Shown piece after piece: positions 1 through 6,722 of a stretch of DNA of 11,074 bases (positions are counted from its first letter, which is position 1; each line of letters opens with the position of its first letter). Origin of the DNA: JBBQXY01 sp051004815. GTDB lineage: Bacteria; Chloroflexota; Ktedonobacteria; Ktedonobacterales; Ktedonobacteraceae. The stretch spans positions 1-11,074 of the forward strand of contig JBPCJY010000081.1 in the NCBI GenBank assembly GCA_051004815.1, written 5' to 3'. A model generated the notes under the pieces. It was given only the letters and a program-made list of their open reading frames with translations. It was not told the origin of the DNA and made no database searches. Both the position numbers and the translations under genes were made by a program.

Positions 1-132
1 TTTGGGAGGGTCGTCGGTTGCGCCTGTCAGGTGAGGTGCGTCCAAGACTCGGCGTTCGTCCCCGCCGGAGGCTCCGGCCCCCCGCTCAGCACGACATTTC
101 CCCTCGCCCATGCCTTCCCCCAAAAACCTACC
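1..132. other. Foreign DNA abutting the MFS gene, with a perfect hairpin
   Basis: This stretch replaces the expected second half of the MFS exporter. It is GC-rich and carries GCCGGAG-g-CTCCGGC (64-78), a perfect 7-bp inverted repeat with a one-base centre. It also has C-rich runs at 79-84 and 118-122. No protein family is recognisable in any frame. It may be the terminal part of an insertion sequence, whose ends often carry such hairpins. That is inference, because the rest lies outside the window. Confidence 0.35.
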
Positions 133-684
133 AGTGAAAGCCCCCATGAGTGGGAGCAGGACGCCTGCCGCGGCGGGACCCACGATAGCCCCTGCATTGT
201 AGGTCAGCGCATTGAGCCCTACCGTTCGTCCTCGTTGTGCGGTCTCCACGACGCCGGGCAGGTACACTTGACGGATCGGGTTGTCGAGCGCACTCACCGA
301 GGCAAGGATGCCCGAAAAGACCAGCGTGAGAGAGAGGGAGAGGAGACCCGCCAGCGCAAGACCGCCCATGAGGGCCGAAATCAGTGTTAACGCACTTTGG
401 GTGAAGAGCAGAAGCCTTCGACGTGGAAAGCGGTCCGCAAACATCCCGCCCAGCAAGGGAACACCAAGCAGAGGAGTTGCCTGAACGAGTGCAAGGAGCC
501 CAACGGTCGCGGGACGGTGGGACAGTTCCCACACGAACCACGCTTGCGTGGCGAGTTGCAAAGCGGTCCCCGCGTTGGAGACAAACAGCGCACCAAGCAT
601 GCCATACAGCCAGCACCGAGATGCACGCTCATGCGTGGAACGAACTGAGATCGACGATAGAGACTCGGCTTCTTGTTTCCTCAC
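1..684 (-). pseudogene. MFS exporter, N-terminal half, disrupted near position 130
   Basis: This is a drug or metabolite efflux permease of the major facilitator superfamily, resembling the EntS-like MFS_3 group. It starts at GTG 684, preceded by GAGGG (690-694) with a 5-nt spacer. It lies 8 bp after the PIG-L stop, so the two genes form an operon. The frame is open to the window edge (228 codons). Visible features are a first membrane segment at about residues 25-50, the loop 2-3 motif A (GGMFADRFPRRR, about 79-90), further hydrophobic helices, and the conserved NPIRQ and AGAIVGPAAAGVLLPL segments up to about residue 180. From about position 130 downward the translation becomes a charged, Gly/Arg-rich tail (GRFLGEGMGEGKCRAERGAG) where family members continue with membrane helices. 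I infer that a junction with foreign DNA removes the second half. The N-terminal family call is firm; the exact breakpoint is not. Confidence 0.75.
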
Positions 685-692
685 ATGTTCCC

Positions 693-1403
693 TCAATCAA
701 GCTCAAGCAGCGTAAATGCCTCAGCGAGTGGGAGGCTGGCCGCCTGCCCGATGGACGCCGAACGCACTCTCCAGCCTGCTACAAGCGCGGCAGGATCGGT
801 AGTCTGACTCGTGTGGGCGAGCCGCGCGGCCAGCTTCCGCTCAAATCCGGCGGTAATGTCAACAGAGGTGTCGGCGTTGCCGCTGGAGAAGAGCCAGACC
901 TCGCCGACTTTGTGTGGACCCAGGCCTGCACGCACCTGTTCCGCAAACGCCAGATGATCACGAGCCAACGGGTAGACGGCATCGAGGGCGGCGCGACCGA
1001 CAATGCGGTGATCTCGATGGCAGAGATAGGCGGGGTACGGATGTTCCGGATCGTGGGTGAACAGGACGGACGGCTGCCAACGGCGAATCCATTCCACGAG
1101 ATCAGCTCGTAGCGCATGCGTATCCTCCACATCCCCATCGGGATAGCGCAAAAACACGAGATCTGCAATGCCGAGCAGCTCCGCCGCTTTTCGTGCCTCT
1201 TCTTCTCGTCGGGAAGCAACCTCATGTGCCTGTAGCAAAAGATCGCTCGATCCATGCTCCCCTGATGTGACCAGAAGCAGACGGACGGTTGCGCCTTGAT
1301 CAATTGCCTGTACGAGCGTTCCCGCGCACCAACTCTCGATGTCATCGGGATGGGCCGCTATCGCCATAATCGTCACAGCACCCGGCGATGGAATGACTCT
1401 CAT
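693..1403 (-). CDS. PIG-L/LmbE-family zinc N-deacetylase
   Basis: This is a cytoplasmic zinc hydrolase of the PIG-L/LmbE fold. Members remove N-acetyl groups from N-acetylglucosamine conjugates, as in mycothiol and bacillithiol synthesis or sugar and glycopeptide tailoring. The 236-residue length is typical. The metal and catalytic motif AHPDD is at residues 17-21 (His18, Asp20, Asp21), and the second metal motif HRDH at 129-132 supplies His132. TSGEHG (46-51) and the RYPDGD segment (86-91) are further family landmarks. ATG 1403 is preceded by the purine-rich GAGAGAGGAACG. The gene heads an operon with the MFS exporter, whose start lies 8 bp past this stop, suggesting deacetylation of a small molecule that is then exported. 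The exact substrate cannot be read from the sequence. The gene appears intact. Confidence 0.9.
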   Translation of the reverse strand: MRVIPSPGAVTIMAIAAHPDDIESWCAGTLVQAIDQGATVRLLLVTSGEHGSSDLLLQAHEVASRREEEARKAAELLGIADLVFLRYPDGDVEDTHALRADLVEWIRRWQPSVLFTHDPEHPYPAYLCHRDHRIVGRAALDAVYPLARDHLAFAEQVRAGLGPHKVGEVWLFSSGNADTSVDITAGFERKLAARLAHTSQTTDPAALVAGWRVRSASIGQAASLPLAEAFTLLELD

Positions 1404-1573
1404 CGTTCCTCTCTCTTTCTGTTCTCGTGTTGCTTTCTTCTTTTTTCATTTCACTTTTGTTGGTGGTAGCGACATTGATACCCTGCGTATCCTGCATGCA
1501 AAAGTAACTCAATACTTACAGTTCGGAGCAGGCAATCTGTAAATGGGATTTGGCTGTCAATGCTGAGGGCTTG
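1404..1573. other. Intergenic region between PIG-L operon and ISAzo13 remnant
   Basis: No gene is visible. On the minus strand it must hold the promoter of the PIG-L/MFS operon. The only hexamers resembling sigma-70 boxes (TTGACA at 1555-1560, TTGAGT at 1507-1512) lack a convincing -10 partner at 16-18 bp, so I do not call a promoter. One end of the ISAzo13 element should lie near 1560-1575, because the transposase stop sits in a T-rich tract there. Without the partner inverted repeat the boundary cannot be fixed. Confidence 0.4.
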
Positions 1574-2552
1574 TTAAAAAATAACTTTCCCATCTCCCGA
1601 GGGTATTCCAGTCGCGGAAGGGACCGGGAGATGAGGTCGAATCGTGTAGTTCCATTGACTATAGACGCTATAGTGTTCGATATTGAGTTGCTGCATCTGA
1701 GCCTCGGACACCTTTTGCCCCTTCTCATAGGTGCCATCCAACATAGCGGCCCGAACCCGCAGACCGCTGTGAGTCGTCGTCCCGCGAATACAGTTGAGCA
1801 GGGTGTCCAGACTTCGTAGTGGCTTGCCTGCCCAGTTCAGACTAATCTGGCTGAACAGCCGATGTTCGATCGGATTCCATTTCGAACACCCAGTGGGATA
1901 GTGGCAGACCGTCACCGTGAGTCCATAGTGATCGCTCAGCTGCTCTTGCAGCTGCTGCTTAAAGCTGCGAGGCCGACAGCCATTACTGCCACCGGCATCT
2001 GCCAGGATCAATAACTGGTTGGCTTGGGGAAACCTCCGGCGTCCCTCGTCTTCCCACCAGCGCGCCATGGCTGCCACGGCAACCTCCGGCGTATCAGCAG
2101 AAGAGCCGACATAGACCGACCCGCGATTGCCATTCACCTCATAGATCCCATACGGGACGGCTCTAAGCCTGGCATCTTGAGGGAAGTCATGCACATTGAC
2201 CGCCTCGGCTGCTTGACCCCAAGCTTGCCCAGCGTTTTTGCGCGTTGCCAATCAGTTCTTTCTTCTTGGTATCCACGCTGATGATGGGCCAACCTGCCAG
2301 TTGAAAGCTCTCTTTTTGGCTTTCCAGCATCTCAAACTGCTGCTGCCGCTCAGGATGCGCTCCGTTAGCCTCTTGCTTTTTCACATTTACCCGCAACGAG
2401 TAGCCTAACTTGCGTAACAGCCGACCCACCGTTGGCGGACTCGCCACATGTCCCAGACCCTCCAACCGTTGACTGAGATGGCGCAGGCTACTGCGCACCC
2501 ACTTCTGCTCACTCATCGGATCGCCTGCCGTTTCCGGCAGGAGGCGAAGATC
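1574..2552 (-). pseudogene. ISAzo13-family transposase, truncated at the N-terminus and frameshifted
   Basis: This is a DDE transposase of the ISAzo13 family, reconstructed from two frames. The first part (2552 to about 2243) has the conserved segments AGDPMSEQKWVRSS and PTVGRLLRKLGYSLRVNVKK, and the first catalytic Asp in SVDTKKKELIGN. The second part (about 2243 to 1574) continues KNAGQAWG and carries the second Asp in LADAGGSNG and the Glu in PIEHRLF. Where relatives read GN-x-KNAG, this copy has GCGC before AAAAAC (2240-2243), one nucleotide more than three. The frame therefore breaks by +1, which is not a canonical -1 slippery site. The N-terminal part of the transposase (I estimate roughly 100 or more residues) and the upstream end of the element are missing, because family similarity stops at about 2552 where tnpB begins on the other strand. 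The element is dead. The family call is firm. Confidence 0.85.
2539..2544 (+). promoter_or_regulatory. Ribosome binding site that sets the tnpB start
   Basis: AGGAGG lies 8 nt before ATG 2553. It decides the start against an in-frame extension reaching back to 2448, whose 35 extra codons are antisense to the ISAzo13 transposase (LPETAGDPMSEQKW region). The Shine-Dalgarno sequence therefore appears to lie in ISAzo13-derived DNA rather than in the tnpB element's own left end. Confidence 0.6.
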
Positions 2553-3818
2553 ATGCAGCTCGTTGAACAACATGTGATTGACAAGAACGATCCACGCTAC
2601 AGCATCATTGATGCCGCCGCTTTTAAATCCAAGAATCTCTACAATGCTGCGCTCTACGAGATACGGCAAGCCTTTATTCACGAAGGCAAGTACCTCAACT
2701 ACCATGAGATGCAGCGTCGGATGCAGTCGCATGAGGCGTACAAAGCCCTGCCAGCAAAGGTCAGTCAACAAACCTTGCTGGTGCTTGATCGGAATTGGAA
2801 GTCCTTCTTTGAGGCGTGTGACTCCTATCAGGAAGACCCATCAAAGTTTTTAGGGCGTCCAAAGTTGCCAAAGTACAAGCACAAAACCGAAGGCCGCACC
2901 ATCCTGGTGTACACCATTCAGGCGATCAGCAAGAGAGGCTTGAAGCGTGGACTCATTCAACCGTCCCGGCTTCCTGTCGAAGTACAAACGAAGCAAAAGA
3001 ACATCGATCAAGTTCGCATCGTGCCTCGCAAGGGCTTTTACGTGATTGAAGTGGTCTATGGGAAAGAGGTGAAACAGGCAGAAGTGAATCCTGCTTGGTA
3101 CGCTGGCATAGACATTGGCATGAATAATCTGGTTGCGCTAACCTCAAACAAGCCACATTTCCAGGCCATCATTGTTAACTGGCGTCCAGTGAAAAGCGTG
3201 AACCAATTCTACAACAAGCGGAAGGCAGAATTACAAAAACAACTAGGGACAACTGGCACCACCAAGCGCATGGAGTGTATAACGAACAAGCGGAACAGGC
3301 GCATCGATCACTACATGCATACTGTCAGTCACCAGATTATTGATCTTCTGGTGAAAGAGGGAATAGGCGTGTTGTGCATCGGCAAAAATGACGCCTGGAA
3401 GCAGGAAGTCAACATGGGCAAGAGGAACAACCAGCAATTTGTCCAAATCCCACATGCACGCTTTATCCAGATGTTGAAGTACAAGGCGGAACTGGTAGGG
3501 ATCATTGTCAAGATCGCCGAAGAGTCTTACACGTCAAAAGCCAGTCTTCTTGACCTTGATCCATTGCCAGTTCGGAAGAATGGCGATGAGAAGCACACGT
3601 TTAGCGGCAAGCGCGTCAAGCGTGGACTCTACCGCGCATCCAATGGACGCTCCATCAATGCTGACATCAACGGAGCCGGAAACATCATACGAAAAGTAGC
3701 CCCTGATGCCTTCGGGCAAAGGGCGGTAGAGGATGGGAAAGAGGTGCTTGCATCTCTGGTAGTCCATCCTGTGAGGATTGTCGTTCCCCGCACGAAGTCG
3801 AAAGCAAGCGGCCAATAG
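2553..3818 (+). CDS. tnpB: IS1341-type TnpB RNA-guided nuclease with rearranged RuvC-II glutamate
   Basis: This is a TnpB of the IS200/IS605 superfamily, related to Cas12 and Fanzor; members are RNA-guided DNA nucleases using a right-end omega RNA. From ATG 2553 it has 421 residues. The N-terminal part has the family segments AFKSKNLYNAALYEIRQAF and KFLGRPKLPKYKHK. RuvC-I is AGIDIGMNNLVAL (Asp187). The RuvC-II position, where most TnpBs have Glu-Asp, reads LCIGKND, putting Gly277 at the catalytic site. The next conserved block, KIAEESYTSKASLLD, supplies Glu323/Glu324. RuvC-III is NADINGAGNI (Asp371). The usual Cys4 zinc ribbon between them is absent, with FSGKRVKRGLYRAS in its place. The C-terminus ends in VVHPVRIV, as in close relatives. 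No tnpA is nearby. The gene looks intact and probably encodes an active or recently active protein; activity is inference. Confidence 0.9.
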   Translation: MQLVEQHVIDKNDPRYSIIDAAAFKSKNLYNAALYEIRQAFIHEGKYLNYHEMQRRMQSHEAYKALPAKVSQQTLLVLDRNWKSFFEACDSYQEDPSKFLGRPKLPKYKHKTEGRTILVYTIQAISKRGLKRGLIQPSRLPVEVQTKQKNIDQVRIVPRKGFYVIEVVYGKEVKQAEVNPAWYAGIDIGMNNLVALTSNKPHFQAIIVNWRPVKSVNQFYNKRKAELQKQLGTTGTTKRMECITNKRNRRIDHYMHTVSHQIIDLLVKEGIGVLCIGKNDAWKQEVNMGKRNNQQFVQIPHARFIQMLKYKAELVGIIVKIAEESYTSKASLLDLDPLPVRKNGDEKHTFSGKRVKRGLYRASNGRSINADINGAGNIIRKVAPDAFGQRAVEDGKEVLASLVVHPVRIVVPRTKSKASGQ

Positions 3819-3900
3819 AACGCTCTATTTCGCTAGAAAACGCTATGTTTTTTGGAACTATGTGGTGTTCTGTCTCATATGTGAGCAGAGCGAGCCAAGA
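3690..3900 (+). ncRNA. Candidate omega-RNA/right-end region of the tnpB element
   Basis: In known TnpB systems the guide RNA scaffold overlaps the 3' end of tnpB and runs into the right end, with the guide taken from flanking DNA. This stretch has a UUCG-capped hairpin (TGCC-TTCG-GGCA, 3707-3718) inside the coding sequence. After the stop it has a short repeated AACGCT motif and a T6 run (about 3849-3854). I cannot identify the right-end boundary or a full scaffold fold. The call rests on position and family knowledge. Confidence 0.25.
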
Positions 3901-3929
3901 CAAAAAAGATGATGAAGATCAGCAACGCA

Positions 3930-3935
3930 TATAAT
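3930..3935 (+). promoter_or_regulatory. Possible -10 box (TATAAT)
   Basis: A perfect TATAAT inside an AT-rich stretch just before the small ORF at 3954. No TTGACA-like hexamer lies 16-18 bp upstream, so this is a weak promoter call. Confidence 0.3.
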
Positions 3936-3953
3936 ATAAATGAAGATCTCTCT

Positions 3954-4178
3954 ATGCAAGGGCAAAACCATGAGCGCGAATCGATGGATATCACGACTGC
4001 ACATGCATTGTTACGGGAACAGGGCTATGAGATAGTGTGCCGCTTCGGGCATATCCACGCCGCCAAGTATGGAGGAGAATGGCATATCTGTCTCGTGGAT
4101 GAACTCTCATCCATGTGTCCATCGCGCTTTCTTGCGCTCCTGGTCGAGGCTATAACACTCAGTCTAAAGTCTGAGTAA
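3954..4178 (+). CDS. Small hypothetical protein
   Basis: I do not recognise this protein. From ATG 3954 it has 74 residues. The compact part starts at MDITTAHALLREQGYEIV (an alternative ATG at 3984), continues with CRFGHIHAAKYGGEWHICLV, and ends in a helix, LALLVEAITLSLKSE. It looks like a small alpha/beta soluble domain without a signal peptide or metal motif. A TATAAT box at 3930-3935 lies just upstream and would give a very short leader; no good Shine-Dalgarno marks either start. The frame is also open back to ATG 3909. The stop codon overlaps a perfect AAGGAGG (4177-4183), but no ATG, GTG or TTG follows at usual spacing. It lies between tnpB and the recombinase on the same strand and may be element cargo. 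Confidence 0.45.
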   Translation: MQGQNHERESMDITTAHALLREQGYEIVCRFGHIHAAKYGGEWHICLVDELSSMCPSRFLALLVEAITLSLKSE

Positions 4179-4284
4179 GGAGGCATCTGGCAACAGCTAC
4201 TGAAGCACTCACATCAATCCCGGCAGGCATTGCAATTGCCGTCTCGCATAGTTATCCTGTGGTTGTCACACAACATCTCTGCTA

Positions 4285-4304
4285 TCGTTCTCGGTAGAGA
4301 ACGA
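4285..4304. repeat. Perfect 8-bp hairpin TCGTTCTC-GGTA-GAGAACGA
   Basis: An uninterrupted inverted repeat with a 4-nt loop, nested inside a wider GCTAT (4281-4285) and ATAGC (4321-4325) pairing. No T run follows, so it is not a classical terminator. It could be a transcript structure, a protein site or part of a recombinase attachment site. Confidence 0.5.
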
Positions 4305-4393
4305 GTTTGGGTTACTCACAATAGCGAGCTGACGAGTGCCCAATTTTGACGAAATTTGAAAGGGGAAAATGAGGTAAAACGCATCTTCAAGTC

Positions 4394-4410
4394 TGCATAA
4401 TTTTTATGCA
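4394..4410. promoter_or_regulatory. Operator-like palindrome, copy 1
   Basis: TGCATAA-TTT-TTATGCA is a perfect 7-3-7 inverted repeat. A second copy of the same layout begins 54 bp downstream. The pairing suggests a dimeric regulator binding site controlling the recombinase module. Confidence 0.5.
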
Positions 4411-4447
4411 TCACTTCCGTGAGTCTACGTTAGAAGGACAACGCCAA

Positions 4448-4464
4448 TGCATAACGATTATGTA
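4448..4464. promoter_or_regulatory. Operator-like palindrome, copy 2, abutting the -10 box
   Basis: TGCATAA-CGA-TTATGTA matches copy 1 in layout and in 13 of 14 arm bases. It ends directly at the TATAAT box, so it fills the spacer between the -10 and the expected -35 position. That is a usual place for a repressor to block RNA polymerase. Confidence 0.5.
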
Positions 4465-4470
4465 TATAAT
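4465..4470 (+). promoter_or_regulatory. Probable -10 box of the recombinase promoter
   Basis: A perfect TATAAT. The expected -35 region (about 4442-4447, CGCCAA) is poor, which would fit a regulated promoter needing an activator or another sigma factor. A start site would fall near 4477, about 80 nt before the first good ribosome binding site. Confidence 0.4.
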
Positions 4471-4559
4471 AAATACGGGTAGTAAGAAAATAATGTACAC
4501 TCTTGATATCACGATAACAGGCATAAGTAGGCTGTCTTTGACTAGAAGGAGTGTACCGG

Positions 4560-4781
4560 ATGCTACCACCTGAATACCACGAACGGGCTTGTCGATTGTT
4601 TTGTAGGTTATTACATAGGTTGGAGGAGCTAGAGAGCAAAAATGGCAAAGATCATACCATTAGCGAAGCGAGCACAGGAAACGCCGACGCCATCTTGGAA
4701 GATGGAACTCCCTATAACTTCGTATGTACAGATATATCCTCGTGTGAGTACACCAGAGCAAAAGAAGAATGTCAGTGCTGA
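4560..4781 (+). CDS. Possible small ORF overlapping the recombinase start
   Basis: This 73-residue ORF begins at ATG 4560 with an excellent AAGGAG (4546-4551) at 8-nt spacing, better placed than the signal before the recombinase. Its N-terminal part, PPEYHERACRLFCRLLHRLE, would form an amphipathic helix. The second half overlaps the recombinase frame by about 140 nt and may be only a shadow, or the product may be a leader whose translation is coupled to the recombinase. I recognise no family. The case rests on the Shine-Dalgarno signal and the position before the recombinase. Confidence 0.35.
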   Translation: MLPPEYHERACRLFCRLLHRLEELESKNGKDHTISEASTGNADAILEDGTPYNFVCTDISSCEYTRAKEECQC

Positions 4782-6722
4782 GATGCAGGTAGATAGGACC
4801 TTCGCTCTCACATGTGGGTGGTCCCAGGAACTGATCATCCTGGATGATAGAGATTTAGGTCTATCGGGACAACTCAGGATGGAAGACCGTCCCGCCTTTA
4901 ACGATATGCTGAGAAGAATTGCAGACGGGCAGGTGAAGATCGTTATTGCAGCCCAGGTAGACAGGTTGTTTCGTGATCGCTGGGGTAAGGAATACAGCAA
5001 GTTCATGGAGATCTGTTACCTGTACGGAGCGAAGGTTGTAACGCTTAATCATAGCCGTACTTCGATTGATTTCATGTATGACTTTTCCATTTCCTGGCAC
5101 GTTGATCAATTCAGGCGCAAATGTGAGGACGCATGGAGATACATCGAGAACCATGTTGGTAGAATGCTGGCTGCAAAAGATGAGCTGGGCGAATCGGGGC
5201 GTTGGGCCGGTGGTAACCTGCCAATTGGTTTCCTCGTGGACCGGCGAGAAAAAGTGGATGGGAAAAAAATCCCAACTACCGCAAGATTTACCCCTATATG
5301 CTGCATGCCGAGAAAATACAATGGATATATAAAAGGTACAGGGAACTGGGAGCGAACATACAAGAGTTGTTTCGAGAGATATGCAGGCAGGAAGCGTTTT
5401 TCCCTCCATTTGATGACACCATTGATGACGAGATTTTGGGGGCGTGCAATATTCTAAAAATGTACAGGCGTGAAATGCTCAAGAAAGGGATGGATCCTCA
5501 AGAGGTTGAGGAAATAGGCAAAGTCAGAGGTTTCACGCTCAGAACCGCCAGCGGTCTGCGTAAAATTCTCGTCAATCCAGTATATGCAGGCATCTGGGTA
5601 TACAAAGGTGTGGTGATCGATGCCGAAAATCATGCTCCTATTGTGGATTTTGGAACGTTCCTCTACTCCTTTAACCGACTCGCTCCTACGAATTTAGATG
5701 GTACGCCTAACGACGCTTTTTTAAGTAAGTGCAATAAGTATGCGAAGCGGCATCACTCGGACCAGCCTGCCATTCTCACTAGTAAAGCCGTGGCAGCTGA
5801 TCCCCAGTACAGAATTTACGTAAAGGACGTACCGAAAGGCGGAAAGGAAGCACACGGAGAAGCGAGAAAGGTTTACACCTTCTGGCTGCTACGCCAGGAG
5901 GGGAAAACGATAAAGTACATGTTGTCCGTGGAAGAGGTTGATAGCTTCTTTCTGCAAAAATTCATACGGAAACTGCAGGACGCCGATGAATTTGAAGATT
6001 TCCTGAGTAAGGAGGAAGATGAGAGACAGACCCAGCTACAGCTGTTGCAGGACATAGAGCGAGATATCAAGGCTGTTGAGTCGCTTATGGCGAAGATCAG
6101 GGGGGAAATTCGATCAGGAGCATTGACGAATAAGACACTGCTTCAAGAAGCTAATGATCAGTACAACGGATTAGAAGAAGAGCTGGTGCGACTCGAACGG
6201 CGTAAGGAGAAGGTTACCAGGGATACAACCCACGTAGAAAAGCGGCGGACGTACAAGCAACTCATCAAGGAGGTAGGTGACCGCTGGGATGAGCTTGTGC
6301 CAGCTGAGTTGGTGCCTGATATGGTGGACACCTTTGTAGAGAAAGCGGTGCTTGATAATCTCTCACCCCGCTTTTACAAGATAGCCATCCATTGGCGTGA
6401 CCCTGAATGGGGTATTGATGAGATGATATGTTTTCGCGAAGGGAACCCTTCGACACACTGGATACAGGGAGAAGATGATCTGCTCAGACAGCACTATCGA
6501 ACCATGACATCGGAAGAGTTGATGAAGTTGTTCCCTCACAGGAGCTTTCACGCCATTGAGCATCGAGCGGTGCGCTTGAAGCTTTCTTCAGATAAACTGA
6601 AAACCTGGGAGGATATACCGAACTCGTTTTGCCTGCTGGATTATCAGCTAATGGAGCAGTATGGTGTAACGGAGGAACAGTTACGGGCGGAACCAGGTGC
6701 TAAATTAGTGAGGTCATCTTGA
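4642..6722 (+). pseudogene. Large serine recombinase (site-specific integrase type), one -1 frameshift at an A7 tract
   Basis: Large serine recombinases cut and rejoin attachment sites through a serine-DNA intermediate. The catalytic motif is PRVSTPEQ (Arg34, Ser36), with DRPAFNDML (Arg83) and AQVDRLFRDR (Arg108, Arg111) completing the active site. The first frame runs 4642-5457, but similarity leaves it after Lys209. Reading on in -1 from the A7 run (5263-5269) restores ...NPNYRKIYPYMLHAEKIQWI and stays open to the stop at 6720-6722, giving about 693 residues. The second part has the Recombinase DNA-binding domain (LRKILVNPVYAGIWVYKG, about 306-323), a region where relatives often have a Cys zinc ribbon but this one has a single Cys, a coiled coil (about 455-527), and a C-terminal Myb-like helical domain (about 607-649). 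GGAGGAG (4622-4628) lies 13 nt before ATG 4642. Its stop codon falls at the junction with the disrupted acyl-CoA synthetase. It may be broken, a homopolymer error, or expressed by slippage. Confidence 0.85.

Larger units (their letters stand above)
4179..4559. other. AT-rich control region upstream of the recombinase
   Basis: No convincing gene is present. The stretch contains an orphan AAGGAGG at its left edge, a hairpin at 4285-4304, two related palindromes (4394-4410 and 4448-4464), a TATAAT box (4465-4470), and the AAGGAG of a small ORF at 4546-4551. The clustering of dyads and the drop in GC compared with both sides suggest a promoter/operator region for the recombinase module. Confidence 0.5.

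Noticed and set aside
423..1112. Long plus-strand open frame of 229 codons
   Set aside because: It is antisense to the PIG-L and MFS genes, its translation has no family resemblance, and the minus-strand frames have clear motifs (AHPDD, HRDH, MFS motif A).
2235..2250. Programmed frameshift in the ISAzo13 transposase at CAAAAAC
   Set aside because: The needed shift is +1 (or -2) relative to CAA AAA C, not the -1 expected for a slippery heptamer. The gene is also truncated, so inactivation is simpler.
2448..2552. N-terminal extension of TnpB by 35 codons
   Set aside because: These codons are antisense to the conserved ISAzo13 segment AGDPMSEQKW, and ATG 2553 has AGGAGG at 8 nt and matches the usual TnpB beginning (MQLVEQHV).
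4371..4392. GAGGT...CATCTT similarity to the 6710 junction, as a possible second attachment site
   Set aside because: Only short words match, spacing differs, and no synthetase 3' sequence lies to its left.
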